Assembly (NCBI GenBank): GCA_009746045.1
Contig: RPFO01001200.1
Coordinates: forward strand, 1 to 64,000
Reading direction: 5' to 3'
Source of the DNA: Mesostigma viride
Lineage: Eukaryota; Streptophyta; Mesostigmatophyceae; Mesostigmatales; Mesostigmataceae
Length of the DNA stretch: 64,000 nt
Shown here: piece by piece, positions 48,162 to 58,900 of the stretch
Layout: every line of letters begins with the position of its first letter
How positions within the stretch are numbered: position 1 is the stretch's first letter
Notes under the pieces: model-generated
Database searches by the model: none
Told to the model about the DNA's origin: nothing
What the model saw: the letters and a program-made list of their open reading frames with translations, nothing else
Made by a program: the position numbers and the translations under genes

Positions 48162-51100
48162 ATGGCGAGAAACCTAACGGCTGCTCGAGAAGAAATAGCG
48201 TCGATGTGGAGGACCGGGGCGGTGGGCGGGGGTCTGATGAAATTTCACCAGTATGTAACCGCTCCTCCAAGTCCCTTTAACGCGGTCGAACTCGCAAACG
48301 CGGTCCATCAAGTCGTTTCAATCGGCAAATTCGCCACATTCGTCCATCTGCAGTGGGAGGCGGGGATAAAGAACTTAGACTCGAAGTATATCACAACCCA
48401 GTTTTCTAAAGATATCGTGTCCGACAAACTCAAGTCGATATGGTACAGTCAGCAGAACACGTACGAGGGGATGATGCTCTGTCAGGTGGTCCTAAATTAC
48501 GCACGTACCATGAGTGTTGAAGAAGTGAATGCCGTCGTAGACGCCACGTTTCGTCGTGATCGGTGCACGCTTTACTTGGCCCAAAACGGGGGGCAAAACA
48601 GTATTGTAATTCGACAGCTCGGGATATCCACAAAGACGTTTGTTGACAACAACGACATCAACAAGTGGCTCGGGTGGCATGGAAAACCGACGCCTGCCGC
48701 CCCGACAGTGGGCGGTTCGAAATGGGGAATAGAGAACAAAGTCACCTGGTCTGGGCTCGGTTTCGATATAGCTCCTAGCGGGACAAGCTCGACTACAGCG
48801 ACAGGAAAGACGATCCAAGAGTGTGCTGAGATTTGCGGAAGGGACAATGCAAAGTGCGCAGGGTTCACCTGGAAGCCTAACCAAGATGTCGCAAACATCG
48901 GCGCTTGCTGGTTCAAGTCGGACGTGAAGACGAATCCGATACCGAGCTCGAACGTTTTCTTCACGTTGACGAACCCGAATTTTCGCAATACCGCCGCTGC
49001 AAGTACCCAAATCGGTCAAACTCTCAGTGGATTGGCGACGGCTGGCCAAACAGCCCCGACAGCCCCGACACTTTCGAACCCGGAGAAGATGAACATTGTG
49101 CGTCAAATTTTTTCCAATGCTGCAAAGGACAACAATGCCAAGTTTAACGTGACTGGTGAAGACAACACTAAAGAGTGGTCTGCTGATACTATAGATGGGT
49201 ACATAAAGAGCGCTATTTACCCGGGCGAACTTACTAATAATATAATCCCCCCTAACAATGCCTTTGTCACAACTTGGATTGGGGATGGTGCCGCCGTTAC
49301 AGGGTTCACGGTTAAGTGGAGGAGTAAAGATCACGGAAAACTGTATGAAACAACGCTGAATTCATCTCAGATTTCAAAATACTATACCCCTCCTATCGTT
49401 TCCACTGGTTCTACCTCAAACTCTACGACTGGCTCTACCACTTCAACAAATCAAACCGCTTCTACAAATCCGGCAGTTACGTCCTCTAACACGACAGCAG
49501 CCGCGGTCGATATACGTCCTACTTACCCAGAGATCGCTGCGTTATGGGCGACGGACCAAGTTCACAACGCGATAAGCGCTGAATTAGAAAGGGTACAAAA
49601 GGGTGCGTGGAGAGAAGAGGATATGCAAAAAATATCCATCAGAACGGTTCGAAGGAGACTCTATGTCCAGAAACTCCTGACAACGCTCGGAAGAGGACTC
49701 TCGATGATGGATCTAGATGTAAACGGGTTGTTGCGGGGATACGTGTCTCGCGAGGCCCTGTCGGCGTTTTTAGACTGGTCGGCCTGGATCGACGCTGTTA
49801 AGAAACAACAAGTTCTAGCAGCTCTCGATCAAGAACTCTCTCTCGTAGAAAAATGGAACCAGGCGACAGGAGAAGCATTCGCGGATGGAGTGCCGTTTCT
49901 AAGACCTCTTCGAGCCACGTTGCCCGTTTACACAGCGGGACAAGTCTCCGACCCGGTACTGCTGTCCATGTACGCGAGCTTTATCATGTCTTCTGCTCCT
50001 TATTCTGAGCGTGCTCTGGTCAGAACAAAAGCCGTATCGCTGCTTTACCCCGTTCCGAACTTGCCCCCTCCTCCAACTTCTGAGACTTCCAATTCGAACT
50101 CCAACCCAGTGACAGGGACTGCTTCTACATCCTCCGTCGCCCCTGCGACTTTTGAAAACACAGTTTCGAAGATTGCCGGGTTTTGGAACGCGCAGGATGT
50201 TGAGTCTGCCATCAAGACCCATCACAGTTACGCAGAGAGTAACCCTTCGAACGCTTCCAAACTCGTCGAAGAGGTGAAAAAGTTGTCTCCGATGCTCGTT
50301 TGGTCAAAGGCTGTTTATGATAAACGCGGTTCGATCGGCAATATAGAAAGTAAGTATTTTGCGTCGGCATTCACAAAATCCGCTGTTCTTTCGGAAGTAA
50401 ACAAGTCGTATTGGATCGATCGCAGACCTCTGGACGCGACGTATATCCTGAATGCTGCAATGAAATACGCGGGAAGCGTGACCGAGTCGGAAGCCAACAA
50501 TGTCGCCGATCCCGTGTTTCGTAGAGATCAGGCGACAAGGTTCATGTCCCTGCCCTCAAACTCGGGTGATGTGGAAAAGATGATCGAGATGTCCGTGAAT
50601 ATCAAAACGTTTACTTCGGCAGACGACGCAAGGAATTGGATACGTCAAGATGGAGCTTCCATCCGTTACAACGGCAATATTCGGTCAAAAAACCCTTCTC
50701 AAGTGTGGGGCGTGTCAAACAACGTCACTTGGACGAGTTCCGGGTTCAACATTACCCCGGCGGGGTCGAGTTCTGACTCGATGACTGGGGTGACTCTGGA
50801 GGCATGCGCTGATGCTTGCTCTAAGGACAATGCCAAATGCGCTGGATTCACGTTTCGGCCTCTTCCTGTCGGTTCGCAAACGGGCAATTGCTGGTTCAAG
50901 TCAGATATCGCAAGTAAAGCGATGCCGAGTTCGGGGCTTTTCTTTACTTTTTCAAACCCTGACTTTGGAAAAGGGCCTACAGTTGACCCGATCACGACAT
51001 CCGCTGGATCGACTAGTGCGACGAGTGGTACAGGATCGAGCTCAGGAACGTCTACATCCACGAGTACTAGTGGGACAATTGGTACAGGATCGAGCTCAGG

Positions 51101-51650
51101 AACGTCCACATCCGCGAGCACCGGTGCAGCAAGTGGTACAGGATCGAGCTCGGGAACGTCTACATCCACGAGTACTAGTGGGACAAGTGGTACAGGATCG
51201 AGCTCAGGAACGTCTACATCCACGAGTACCGGTGCGACAAGTGGTACAGGGTCGAGCACGGGAACGTCCACATCCACGAGTTCGGAGTCAAATACGGGTA
51301 GCGGGACGACCACTGAAACGGCATCTACCTCGGGGACAACGACCGGGACGAACGCAAATACGGGTAACGGGACGACTACTGAAACGGCATCGACCACAGG
51401 AACGACGACTGTGACAAATACTTCGAGTCAAGGAACAACTCTCGACGCAACCACAGTCGCTCAATCGGCGCAGGCAGCGGTGGAGAAAAATCTCAACGAC
51501 ATGACGACCACTGATATACAAACAACTGAGACAACGGAAAAGGAAAGTAAAGACAAAAAGGACGAGGAAGACAAACAAACAGGTTTGATCGTGATTTCGT
51601 CTCTGATCGGGGTCTTCATTCTAGTGATGTTCGTGCTAGCTGTGCGTTGA
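48162..51650 (+). CDS. PAN/Apple-domain surface protein with Ser/Thr/Gly repeats
   Basis: 1162 residues. Two related halves each hold a helical domain (YVTAPPSPFNAVELANAVHQVV; HSYAESNPSNASKLVEEVKKLS) and a PAN/Apple-like domain with CAEICGRDNAKCAGFTW...CWFKSD (about 190-280) and CADACSKDNAKCAGFTF...CWFKSD (about 840-940). PAN domains bind sugars or proteins. From about 950 a Thr/Ser/Gly repeat tract (GTGSSSGTSTSTSTSG, several copies) forms a mucin-like stalk, then an acidic Lys/Glu stretch, a membrane span (GLIVISSLIGVFILVMFVLAV) and a one-residue tail. Looks like a virion attachment or surface protein. Confidence 0.8.
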   Translation: MARNLTAAREEIASMWRTGAVGGGLMKFHQYVTAPPSPFNAVELANAVHQVVSIGKFATFVHLQWEAGIKNLDSKYITTQFSKDIVSDKLKSIWYSQQNTYEGMMLCQVVLNYARTMSVEEVNAVVDATFRRDRCTLYLAQNGGQNSIVIRQLGISTKTFVDNNDINKWLGWHGKPTPAAPTVGGSKWGIENKVTWSGLGFDIAPSGTSSTTATGKTIQECAEICGRDNAKCAGFTWKPNQDVANIGACWFKSDVKTNPIPSSNVFFTLTNPNFRNTAAASTQIGQTLSGLATAGQTAPTAPTLSNPEKMNIVRQIFSNAAKDNNAKFNVTGEDNTKEWSADTIDGYIKSAIYPGELTNNIIPPNNAFVTTWIGDGAAVTGFTVKWRSKDHGKLYETTLNSSQISKYYTPPIVSTGSTSNSTTGSTTSTNQTASTNPAVTSSNTTAAAVDIRPTYPEIAALWATDQVHNAISAELERVQKGAWREEDMQKISIRTVRRRLYVQKLLTTLGRGLSMMDLDVNGLLRGYVSREALSAFLDWSAWIDAVKKQQVLAALDQELSLVEKWNQATGEAFADGVPFLRPLRATLPVYTAGQVSDPVLLSMYASFIMSSAPYSERALVRTKAVSLLYPVPNLPPPPTSETSNSNSNPVTGTASTSSVAPATFENTVSKIAGFWNAQDVESAIKTHHSYAESNPSNASKLVEEVKKLSPMLVWSKAVYDKRGSIGNIESKYFASAFTKSAVLSEVNKSYWIDRRPLDATYILNAAMKYAGSVTESEANNVADPVFRRDQATRFMSLPSNSGDVEKMIEMSVNIKTFTSADDARNWIRQDGASIRYNGNIRSKNPSQVWGVSNNVTWTSSGFNITPAGSSSDSMTGVTLEACADACSKDNAKCAGFTFRPLPVGSQTGNCWFKSDIASKAMPSSGLFFTFSNPDFGKGPTVDPITTSAGSTSATSGTGSSSGTSTSTSTSGTIGTGSSSGTSTSASTGAASGTGSSSGTSTSTSTSGTSGTGSSSGTSTSTSTGATSGTGSSTGTSTSTSSESNTGSGTTTETASTSGTTTGTNANTGNGTTTETASTTGTTTVTNTSSQGTTLDATTVAQSAQAAVEKNLNDMTTTDIQTTETTEKESKDKKDEEDKQTGLIVISSLIGVFILVMFVLAVR

Positions 51651-51682
51651 TGAAACTTTTTCTGTGCAGGTTCTATAGTACG

Positions 51683-52006
51683 ATGAACGCCGGTAACACA
51701 ATGTCGCGCGGGGTGACGGAGGACGAGCTACGTAGGAAGATGAAGAGACAGCAGCGTCTTGCGAAGGCCGAGTCGGGATTTGGCGTGGGGACTCTGATCG
51801 CAGTTGCCGTTGTGGCTGTTGCAGTCGCGTACTTTATTTTCTTTAGCTCTTCCTCAAAGGGTGAACCAGACGCGGGATCAAAGGGATGGGAGTTTAACAC
51901 CGAATCCGGTCCAGAATACGGAAGCGGAGGCCACACAGCGGCTCAGATGGGGGGTCCACCTCCGCCCAGCTACGACCAGACTTTCGCGAGCTTCATTAAT
52001 AGCTAA
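51683..52006 (+). CDS. Single-pass membrane protein with PPSY motif
   Basis: The start MNAGNTMSRGVTEDELRRKM is preferred. An ATG twelve codons earlier overlaps the upstream stop (ATGA) and could couple translation. A basic cytosolic-type head (RRKMKRQQRLAK), a span (VGTLIAVAVVAVAVAYFIFF) and an acidic tail ending GGPPPPSYDQTFASF follow. PPxY is the late-budding motif that binds Nedd4-type WW domains. It follows the large surface protein directly, so the two may work together in the envelope. Confidence 0.65.
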   Translation: MNAGNTMSRGVTEDELRRKMKRQQRLAKAESGFGVGTLIAVAVVAVAVAYFIFFSSSSKGEPDAGSKGWEFNTESGPEYGSGGHTAAQMGGPPPPSYDQTFASFINS

Positions 52007-52020
52007 AGGAATAATGTAAA

Positions 52021-52431
52021 ATGGCAAGCGCAAGTGGTGTATTCGCGGGTTTAGTTGCAAGATTTGCAACACTAGGAAGATCGGCCTCCGCTGCCGGAAG
52101 GGCCGCGAGTAATGCGGGTCGTAGCGCTCGTGGCGCTACAGGTGCCGGAAAGGTCGCTTCGAAGGCAGGGGAGTCTTCGAAGATTGCGGAAGGGACCGCG
52201 TCGGGTTTAGAACTTGTTGCGGGCGGCGTTTTGTCCGCCGCTGGAATGTTCTTGGGCGAAAAGGCTTTGAACGCCGTGATCGAAAACGACGAAGATATGA
52301 AGGATGGCGGAGAGGAGACAACGAACGCTTCTTCGGGATCGTTGTTTGTAATAGTCGTCGCGGGATTCTTCGTAGTGGTGCTGATTCTTTTGATATGGCT
52401 GATGGTACGACGGAGAAAATCGAGCGAGTAA
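52021..52431 (+). CDS. Ala/Gly-rich membrane protein (136 aa)
   Basis: MASASGVFAGLVARFATLGR, an Ala/Gly/Ser-rich, basic first half, a weak hydrophobic stretch (LELVAGGVLSAAGMFLG) and a strong C-terminal span (LFVIVVAGFFVVVLILLIWLMV) with RRRKSSE behind it. Paired with the similar protein at 52491. Probably virion membrane. Confidence 0.65.
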   Translation: MASASGVFAGLVARFATLGRSASAAGRAASNAGRSARGATGAGKVASKAGESSKIAEGTASGLELVAGGVLSAAGMFLGEKALNAVIENDEDMKDGGEETTNASSGSLFVIVVAGFFVVVLILLIWLMVRRRKSSE

Positions 52432-52490
52432 AACTTTCCTTTCCTATTATAGAAATGCTGTAATGCCCCCGAAATTTCAACGGTCTGAGG

Positions 52491-52946
52491 TTGGACAACG
52501 GTTGGAAAAATCGCCTAGCTGCACGAGAAAAAACCACTCATGACGAAGTCAGGGACCCGAGCCAAATTTATTTAGAATTCCTTACTCGAAGATCTAGAAC
52601 CCCTTCGAGCCGACCTAATACGGCGAGAGACAAGGACGAGGACGCTCCATCTGCAAATCCGAGAGCGGACGAGGCCGCGGACGTCTCCGCGAAGACCGGC
52701 ATCGAGAAGGCGAAACACTATTCCGCCTTAGCCGGGAAGGCGGTAGTCGGCGGAATAGCCACGGTCGGAGGATTCTTTGTTTTTGATAAACTTGTGAGCT
52801 TGTTTTCCAACTCAGACTCCACTGAAGAGGAAACTACGACAGAAAATTCAAGAGGCTTGAACATATTTTATGGAATTTCAATTATAATCATTTTACTCGT
52901 AATCATTTTCCTGTTCTACAAATATTTCACTCGCTCGTCTACTTAA
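52491..52946 (+). CDS. Tail-anchored membrane protein (151 aa)
   Basis: A charged N-terminus, a Gly/Ala-rich hydrophobic patch (ALAGKAVVGGIATVGGFFVF), an acidic spacer (DSTEEETTTENS) and a C-terminal span (ISIIIILLVIIFLFYKYF). Layout repeats the preceding gene, suggesting distant paralogy. The exact start is uncertain; coding-like sequence begins near 52463. It ends just inside the converging reductase gene. Confidence 0.6.
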   Translation: MDNGWKNRLAAREKTTHDEVRDPSQIYLEFLTRRSRTPSSRPNTARDKDEDAPSANPRADEAADVSAKTGIEKAKHYSALAGKAVVGGIATVGGFFVFDKLVSLFSNSDSTEEETTTENSRGLNIFYGISIIIILLVIIFLFYKYFTRSST

Positions 52947-54971
52947 CAGGGCATGCTCCATTCGGACAATCGGAGGAAAACATGTCCTCGTAGGACATGA
53001 TCCCCGAGTATGATACGGGGCGCAAAGATGCCACATAGGACTCGAACTTCGTCTTGGTCACCACTTCCTGTGGGAGATATGCGTACCCGAGATCGGCCGC
53101 GTTCTTCGTCGGATCGCACCTCAAAAGGAACGAAACCCCGACGTACTCGTCCCAGTGCCGGTCTAGCCAGTCCAGGATGGACGGGATCTCGCTCGGGTCA
53201 TACGAAATCGTGCAGCTGACGTTCTGCTCGCAGAAACTGTCCATGACCTCACGATATCTCTCGAGCTGATCGACGGCAGTCTCGACGTTCACCTCGACCT
53301 CCTCCACAGTCCCGTCCTTGCGAGTCACCGTCTTTTTGACGAAAGGGACGTTGTCGAAAGAAACTGGGAAAGTCACCAACACCGATTCAGGCTCGAAAGG
53401 TTTGTCGATGACGCGGTATCCCGCTTCCAAAAACCGCCGGACAAGCTCGTCGTGCTTCGAAAACGTGACGTTGTTGAAAACGTACTTCCCCAGCGGCTTA
53501 TGGATGCCTTCCGGGACCTCTCCCCACTCCTTGGTGGACATGATCTTGGAAAGCGTCCCGCTCGGCTTGATGCACGTGACGTTCTTGGGTAGAGGGCGGT
53601 GGAGTTCCATGGCCATCGAGTAGGCTGCCGTCACGATGATGTTGCGCATCCTCCTGAAATCGTACGACTGAAGGTCAGGCCTCGTGACGATCCCCGTCAG
53701 ACCCACTCCGCAGAGGTGCAGAAAGCCGTTGTTGAGATGCCACGCCTCTTGCAGAATCTCGTCCTGCAAGTTGACGCACGTCTGGCGGTAGTTCATCCTA
53801 GCCGTGAGGTATAACGACCGCTCGAGGTTTCCCTTGTCGCACGCGCGAAATGCAGCGAGGTTGACTTCGGAAAGGTTGCAGAAAGACTTGTTGCCTAACA
53901 GGATCTCGGAACATGGATTCACGCCCGCACACCACGGTGCGCGACGGAGAGCGGTCTCCATGTTGATGAGCCCCGGCTCGCTGCCACCCGACTCGAGCAT
54001 GATGTCGAAAATCTCGACGAGCTGATCGGTAGTTGGCTTCGAGTAGAACACGAGACTGTTGTTAGACTGCTGCCTGTGCGGATTATCCTTCCAGAACTCC
54101 TTCTTCGCATACGCGAATTCGCGCCATTCAGGAGACCCGTACTTGATAAGAGCGATCTCCGCCGAACGACGACTGCTCAAGATCGTTCCGATGTGGTTCA
54201 CGATGTCGACAATGTCCATTTTCGTCAACAGCTGGTCGGAACGCTTGGACAGAAGTCGGGCGATCTTTTCGAACGCGGTGGCAATCTGCGCGTCTCCGCT
54301 CGATGTCCATGCGTACCCGGACAGCCTCTCTCCGGCTGGTCGGATTCGCTGAAGTCAAGAATGAGCGTCTTGGCAGGGAACTTGCCCGCAAGGAGTTTGC
54401 CTACGCTTTTTGCCCAAGCGATAGCTGAATCCCCGACGCTGATCGTCCAAACCTTCGACTCGCTGTCGAACGTCTCTTTGTTGATCTCTCGCCCTCCCTT
54501 AGTCGTGCGTTTGGACCGAATCACCTGCACGTCGTCGATAGCGTTTGCAAACCCGTTGAGCGTTCCGGTAATGGGTGCGAATCCGACTCCGCATCCTTGG
54601 AGCAAAAGCCAGGTCACGTCCACGACGTCGTAGACCGTCTCGACGTTTGTGAATGCGCAGTTGAACATTGAGGACTCTCTGCGCCGAGAAAGTTCGGTGC
54701 CGCCGAGCCAGAGCGTGCGACCAGCAGGTGCCACACGGCGAGAAAGAATGAGAGAGCGAACCTCTTCGAGCTCCGCTTCCTCTTGTGCAGTAAGGTTTTC
54801 GCCTTTGGCTCGCACCCACAGCCATCGCTGATGGGACATGACGCGGTCGACGACCTGCTGCCATGTCTCGAGACCCTTTCCTCCCTGGTCGAGTGGGCGG
54901 TGGTAGGTACGTAGGGCGATGGCCATCGCCCGATCCGTAGGAGTGGTGTCCATGGCCGCGGGTGCTTGCAT
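52939..54971 (-). pseudogene. Class II (adenosylcobalamin) ribonucleoside-triphosphate reductase
   Basis: About 2.0 kb, the size of the Lactobacillus-type single-chain enzyme. Recognisable marks are SSMFNCAFTNVETV with the first redox Cys, GCGVGFAPITG, the NPCSEILLGN loop with the second redox Cys and catalytic Glu, and the C-terminal CPNGACPVK carrying the Cys pair that re-reduces the active site. It makes dNTPs from NTPs using coenzyme B12 and needs no small subunit or oxygen. The locus looks broken about once. Most studied NCLDVs carry class I enzymes, so this is unusual and may have come from bacteria, phage or a protist. Confidence 0.85.
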
Positions 54972-55012
54972 GCCTCGTGAAGAGAAGAGACTTTTATCGT
55001 TGCCGGATAACC

Positions 55013-55882
55013 TTACATGCGAGATCCGGAGAACTGAATGACGACGCCGATTTCGTTGCCGTCGGAATCGTAACCGCCGATGGTGACGTAGAAGGAGTCG
55101 CCCGATGCAAAAGTTTGAGCGTTTAGGAGTTTTTTTGAGCCCACGACGGCAAATTTGCCGTTCAACAGAATCTTATACGAGTCAGAAATCGAAACCGTGT
55201 CAGAAAGAACAATCTGTCCGTTTAAAGCGTTGTGTACGGTAATCAAGAACTGATGGTTTGCTAACGGTTTTGAAGGCACGTTGTTTGCGCTTACGGCGAT
55301 TGTGTCTATGGCAGCGGAAAACGGAAAAGCCGGCAACAGAATATTTTGAGAACCCGATCCCGTGACAGCGGTCACTGTCGTGGACCCGTCGAGTTGTGAA
55401 CCAGAGTAGTGAAATACCTCAGTGGCGACTGGAGTGAACACGTTCGCGTTCACCCATTTGCCGTTCAAGAAATTCAGAACTTGTCCGGTCTGAGGGTTGT
55501 TAATTTCCACGTCTGAAATGCCTTCAAGCACGCTAGGAGTGAGACTATCTATGTACGCTTTGTTAACCGCGTCGTACGGAGTTAGAGGCGGGGATTGGAC
55601 CATAACTTTGCCGCCTTCCGATATTGTTAACGAGCGACCAGGGGATAGCAACACGTCCCGATGGAACACAAATGTGCCAAGGGGTGCTGCCATAGAAGGC
55701 CCTTGCGAAAAATCTGTCGAAAAGTTTTGGATGTCTTCATAAGCCCCCACTGCAGAATATCTACGTATGGATAGATTCTGGTTATCAACCGTGATTTGAA
55801 ATTCGCCCACTTCGGGACCTAACGCGACATCGTTTACTAACATCAACGACCGGGTGCGAAGGGTCCCGGACGTGGTCGTCAT
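55013..55882 (-). CDS. Fibre-like virion protein (289 aa)
   Basis: The start MTTTSGTLRTRSLMLVNDVA is chosen over an earlier hydrophobic extension because the beta-rich repeats begin here. It contains PLTPYDAVNKAYIDSLTP, a shaft motif familiar from phage and giant-virus tail or fibre proteins (P-DAVNKAYVD), GQVLNFLNGKWVNA, and a C-terminal beta domain (FYVTIGGYDSDGNEIGVVIQF). Such proteins trimerise. It follows the LamG fibre gene on the same strand with a 70-base gap, so they may be parts of one surface fibre. Confidence 0.7.
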   Translation of the reverse strand: MTTTSGTLRTRSLMLVNDVALGPEVGEFQITVDNQNLSIRRYSAVGAYEDIQNFSTDFSQGPSMAAPLGTFVFHRDVLLSPGRSLTISEGGKVMVQSPPLTPYDAVNKAYIDSLTPSVLEGISDVEINNPQTGQVLNFLNGKWVNANVFTPVATEVFHYSGSQLDGSTTVTAVTGSGSQNILLPAFPFSAAIDTIAVSANNVPSKPLANHQFLITVHNALNGQIVLSDTVSISDSYKILLNGKFAVVGSKKLLNAQTFASGDSFYVTIGGYDSDGNEIGVVIQFSGSRM

Positions 55883-55952
55883 TTTTGCGTAATCATCAAT
55901 TAGATTCCATAAAAAAATAATTACGAAATAGACCCGCAAAAACGGACTGAAC

Positions 55953-58900
55953 CTACGTAGAGATGCTAGCAAACACAAAACGAACAGGGCCGGAGAAATC
56001 GGCAGGATGGTTGTACTCGAGAGATGTGGAACCGGTCCCTCCGCTCGCAGCTGCTGTTGTCGGAGATGACATGGAGTGCATTTCGGAGACGCGGTACGGC
56101 CTATCTTTGCCCGTAGAAATATACTGCCTTATTTGACTGCCAGATCTTTGAAACGCTACAAAAAAGGACTCGCCGGCCATAGGAACGCGAAGTCCAGTGC
56201 TTTCGATGGACACGAGGTTGCGTTGATATCCTTGACCTCTTGCGTGGTAGAATTTACCAACTCCGCTAGCCGGTAAAAACGAGGCGAGGCCCAGTCGCTC
56301 GCCGGTTCCGTAATTAAGGTACCTCCCAAACACATTAAGGTTCGGGTCAGTGACGGTAAGAACGTTGTCGTACAAAAACGGCCTAGCAGAGTCGTCCACC
56401 ATCACGACGCCCGTGTTGATGTCCAAGGGCCGAACTCCGGACTGCTGGTATTGAAACAAGACGGCAAAGTCGACGCCAGTGTTGAAACGAATGTCCGTGA
56501 ACACGCACATGCGAGAATGTGCTTCCTCCAAACCCTTGATGGAGTAATAACTTCCGTTGAGCGTGAACAGATCGTCGGCGGAATTATCGGGCCCGAACTC
56601 AATCGTGTCTACCGCTGAACCCCCCAAAACCGTGGTTTGGTCCCACGTAGGGTGAATAATGCCAAATGTTGATCTCGCCGAATCGTCTCCAGAAAACGCG
56701 TACCACGAATAACCAGAGGGAACCGGAAACTTTGAAACCGTACGTGTCGTGATTTTTGAGCCAATAGGGAGACTTGCAAACAACCAATAGGTCTTCAAAG
56801 GTGTGAGGCTTGATCCACCCGTTCCATCCGCAGGGTTTCCAGAGTTGTCCCACGTGCCATTTCGTCCGATCCATATTTTAGCGTCCGTATCGATAGCAAA
56901 CATGTACGTCCCGTTTGCTGTGATGGAAGGCGTTAGAGCGATGCTTTGGCCAGCCCCGTCAAACCTGTCTACTCCAAGCGTGAGGCCCCCGTGGTAACCC
57001 CTGTAACATCGAACTCGAAATAGAAACGGCCGTTGGGCAGAAAATCGCGCATATACACTCTTGCAGAGTTCCCGATGCCGTTTTCCCGTGCGGAAAGGCC
57101 GTTGTCAAGGAACGACACGCCGTTAAGATTGGAAGCCGAAACTGTGCCAGAGTTCATCACGTGAGTTCCATCCTCGTCCCAAGCATGGCTGCCGGGTATG
57201 TGGCCGTGAACGCGGATCAAATCCCTGCCCGAGCCCGACGTGGTGTAGGGGTCGTTCATCGCAAGAGCGAGGCGGAGAGGACGAAGCGATCCGAACACGC
57301 CGAGACATAAAACAATGTCGTCGATCTCAAACGAAGGTGATGTCCACACCCCGTCCCGTCCGCCGATGAAAAGGGAAGGGAGAGAAGGGAGATTAGGACT
57401 GTTTATCGTTACCGACGACCCCTGAATCCCGTCAACGGCGACTCGGATTGTCGACAATGAACCGTCCGTCTCGAAGGTCACAACGAGGTAGTGCAGGTTT
57501 CCGTCAGCCAAGGTGACGCCACCTGGAAGAGAAAGCAACACGTTGGAACCTTGTGGCGATCCAATCCCGTTTTTACGAGCGTGGATCGTTAGCGAGGAAG
57601 ATGATGACAAAGAAATCTGGTAGAAATTCGCAGCGTCCCCGTAACCGATGACCGCCCCAGTTCCTGTTGTCTTAGTCGAAAACCGATTGAAAATGGACTT
57701 TCGTTGTTAGGAAACGTCCCTGGCAGACTTGCAAACGCTCCGAAGAAGACGAAGCCGCAATCTGTAGCATGTTATTAGCGAATAATGAAGGTAGCACAGG
57801 GACGATAGTTGCTCGCCCTCCAGACCCGTTGTTGAGGCCAGATCCGTTTGAAAACGACCATCGGCCTAGAACTTCGCCTCCCAGGAGACCTGACTCATCA
57901 GGTCGGTCCACGTTCCCAAGAAAAACAATTTTGAGTCGAAATTCTCGTCATCTGCGACAAATCGCGCGGTCGTTTTGTCCCTGCGCTTAGGTACATCCTC
58001 CAATGGCCCCAAACGTCTCTTGTCGATGCTAACCAATATTTGCTGCGTTCGCAAAAGTTTTCGTTGAAACGCAGACCAGACAAGGGGTCGAACGATCCCG
58101 TGTAAACACCTGCGCGATTGTTAAGCCCGACTGAAGTGTCCATAAAGAAAAACGAGGCAATCGACGGGTTGTAAGCCTTAGAAAGATCTAGGGCGTCCAT
58201 TACTTGGTTGTTGGTGAGACTCTGGTTCCAAAACCGCACGTTATCCCAGTTTGCCTGGTCGCAGGTCGGAAAGCGTGCGTTCGTTCCAAGGGTAAGCGTT
58301 TTGGTCGTCAAGGTTTCGACACTTAGCGATGGTGCATTGCTCAAGGTCTTGAGCTCGCCGTCCACGTACATTTTGAAAAGCGAGTTGTTGTTCGTCGAAT
58401 CCGCGGTCCTGGTAACGAGAATGCGATACATCTGATTCGCATTAAGCGTAAGATTGTCGCTTGTCGCAACTTGCGCAGAAGATGAAGATAGATACACTTT
58501 TCCGGTCGAGTCGACGTGTAAAAAGTAGCACGAGGTAGAAGGATTCCCTAATGCCCAAATGCACGTTCCTCGACTCGCAGACGCGGTTAGAGTAAACTCG
58601 ACGCCAATCGAAAACGGGTTCGTACCGCCCGAAAACCCGTCTGAAAGAGCAACGCTTGCGTATTGGGTGTTCCCGCCCTTGTCCTCGGGCATTTGAAGAA
58701 GGTTAGAAGCGTAGAAAGGCGCAGGGGAAAGCGTTAGAGAGTAACCGGACACTGTCCCTGTATTTGCCCCCGACGCACTGTTGAAAGTCCACAGAGCTTG
58801 CGAAAGCGGAGACGCGGTTTGAGTGTAAATGTGATCCACGTCCTTCTGCGTCACTTCAGTGTTCAAGAAACGGACGTTGTCCCACCGCGCCTGATTAGCC

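Noticed and set aside
50699-51414. Frames opposite or within the Ser/Thr/Gly stalk
   Set aside because: Low-complexity shadows of the repeat tract. The sense frame has a membrane span and start context.
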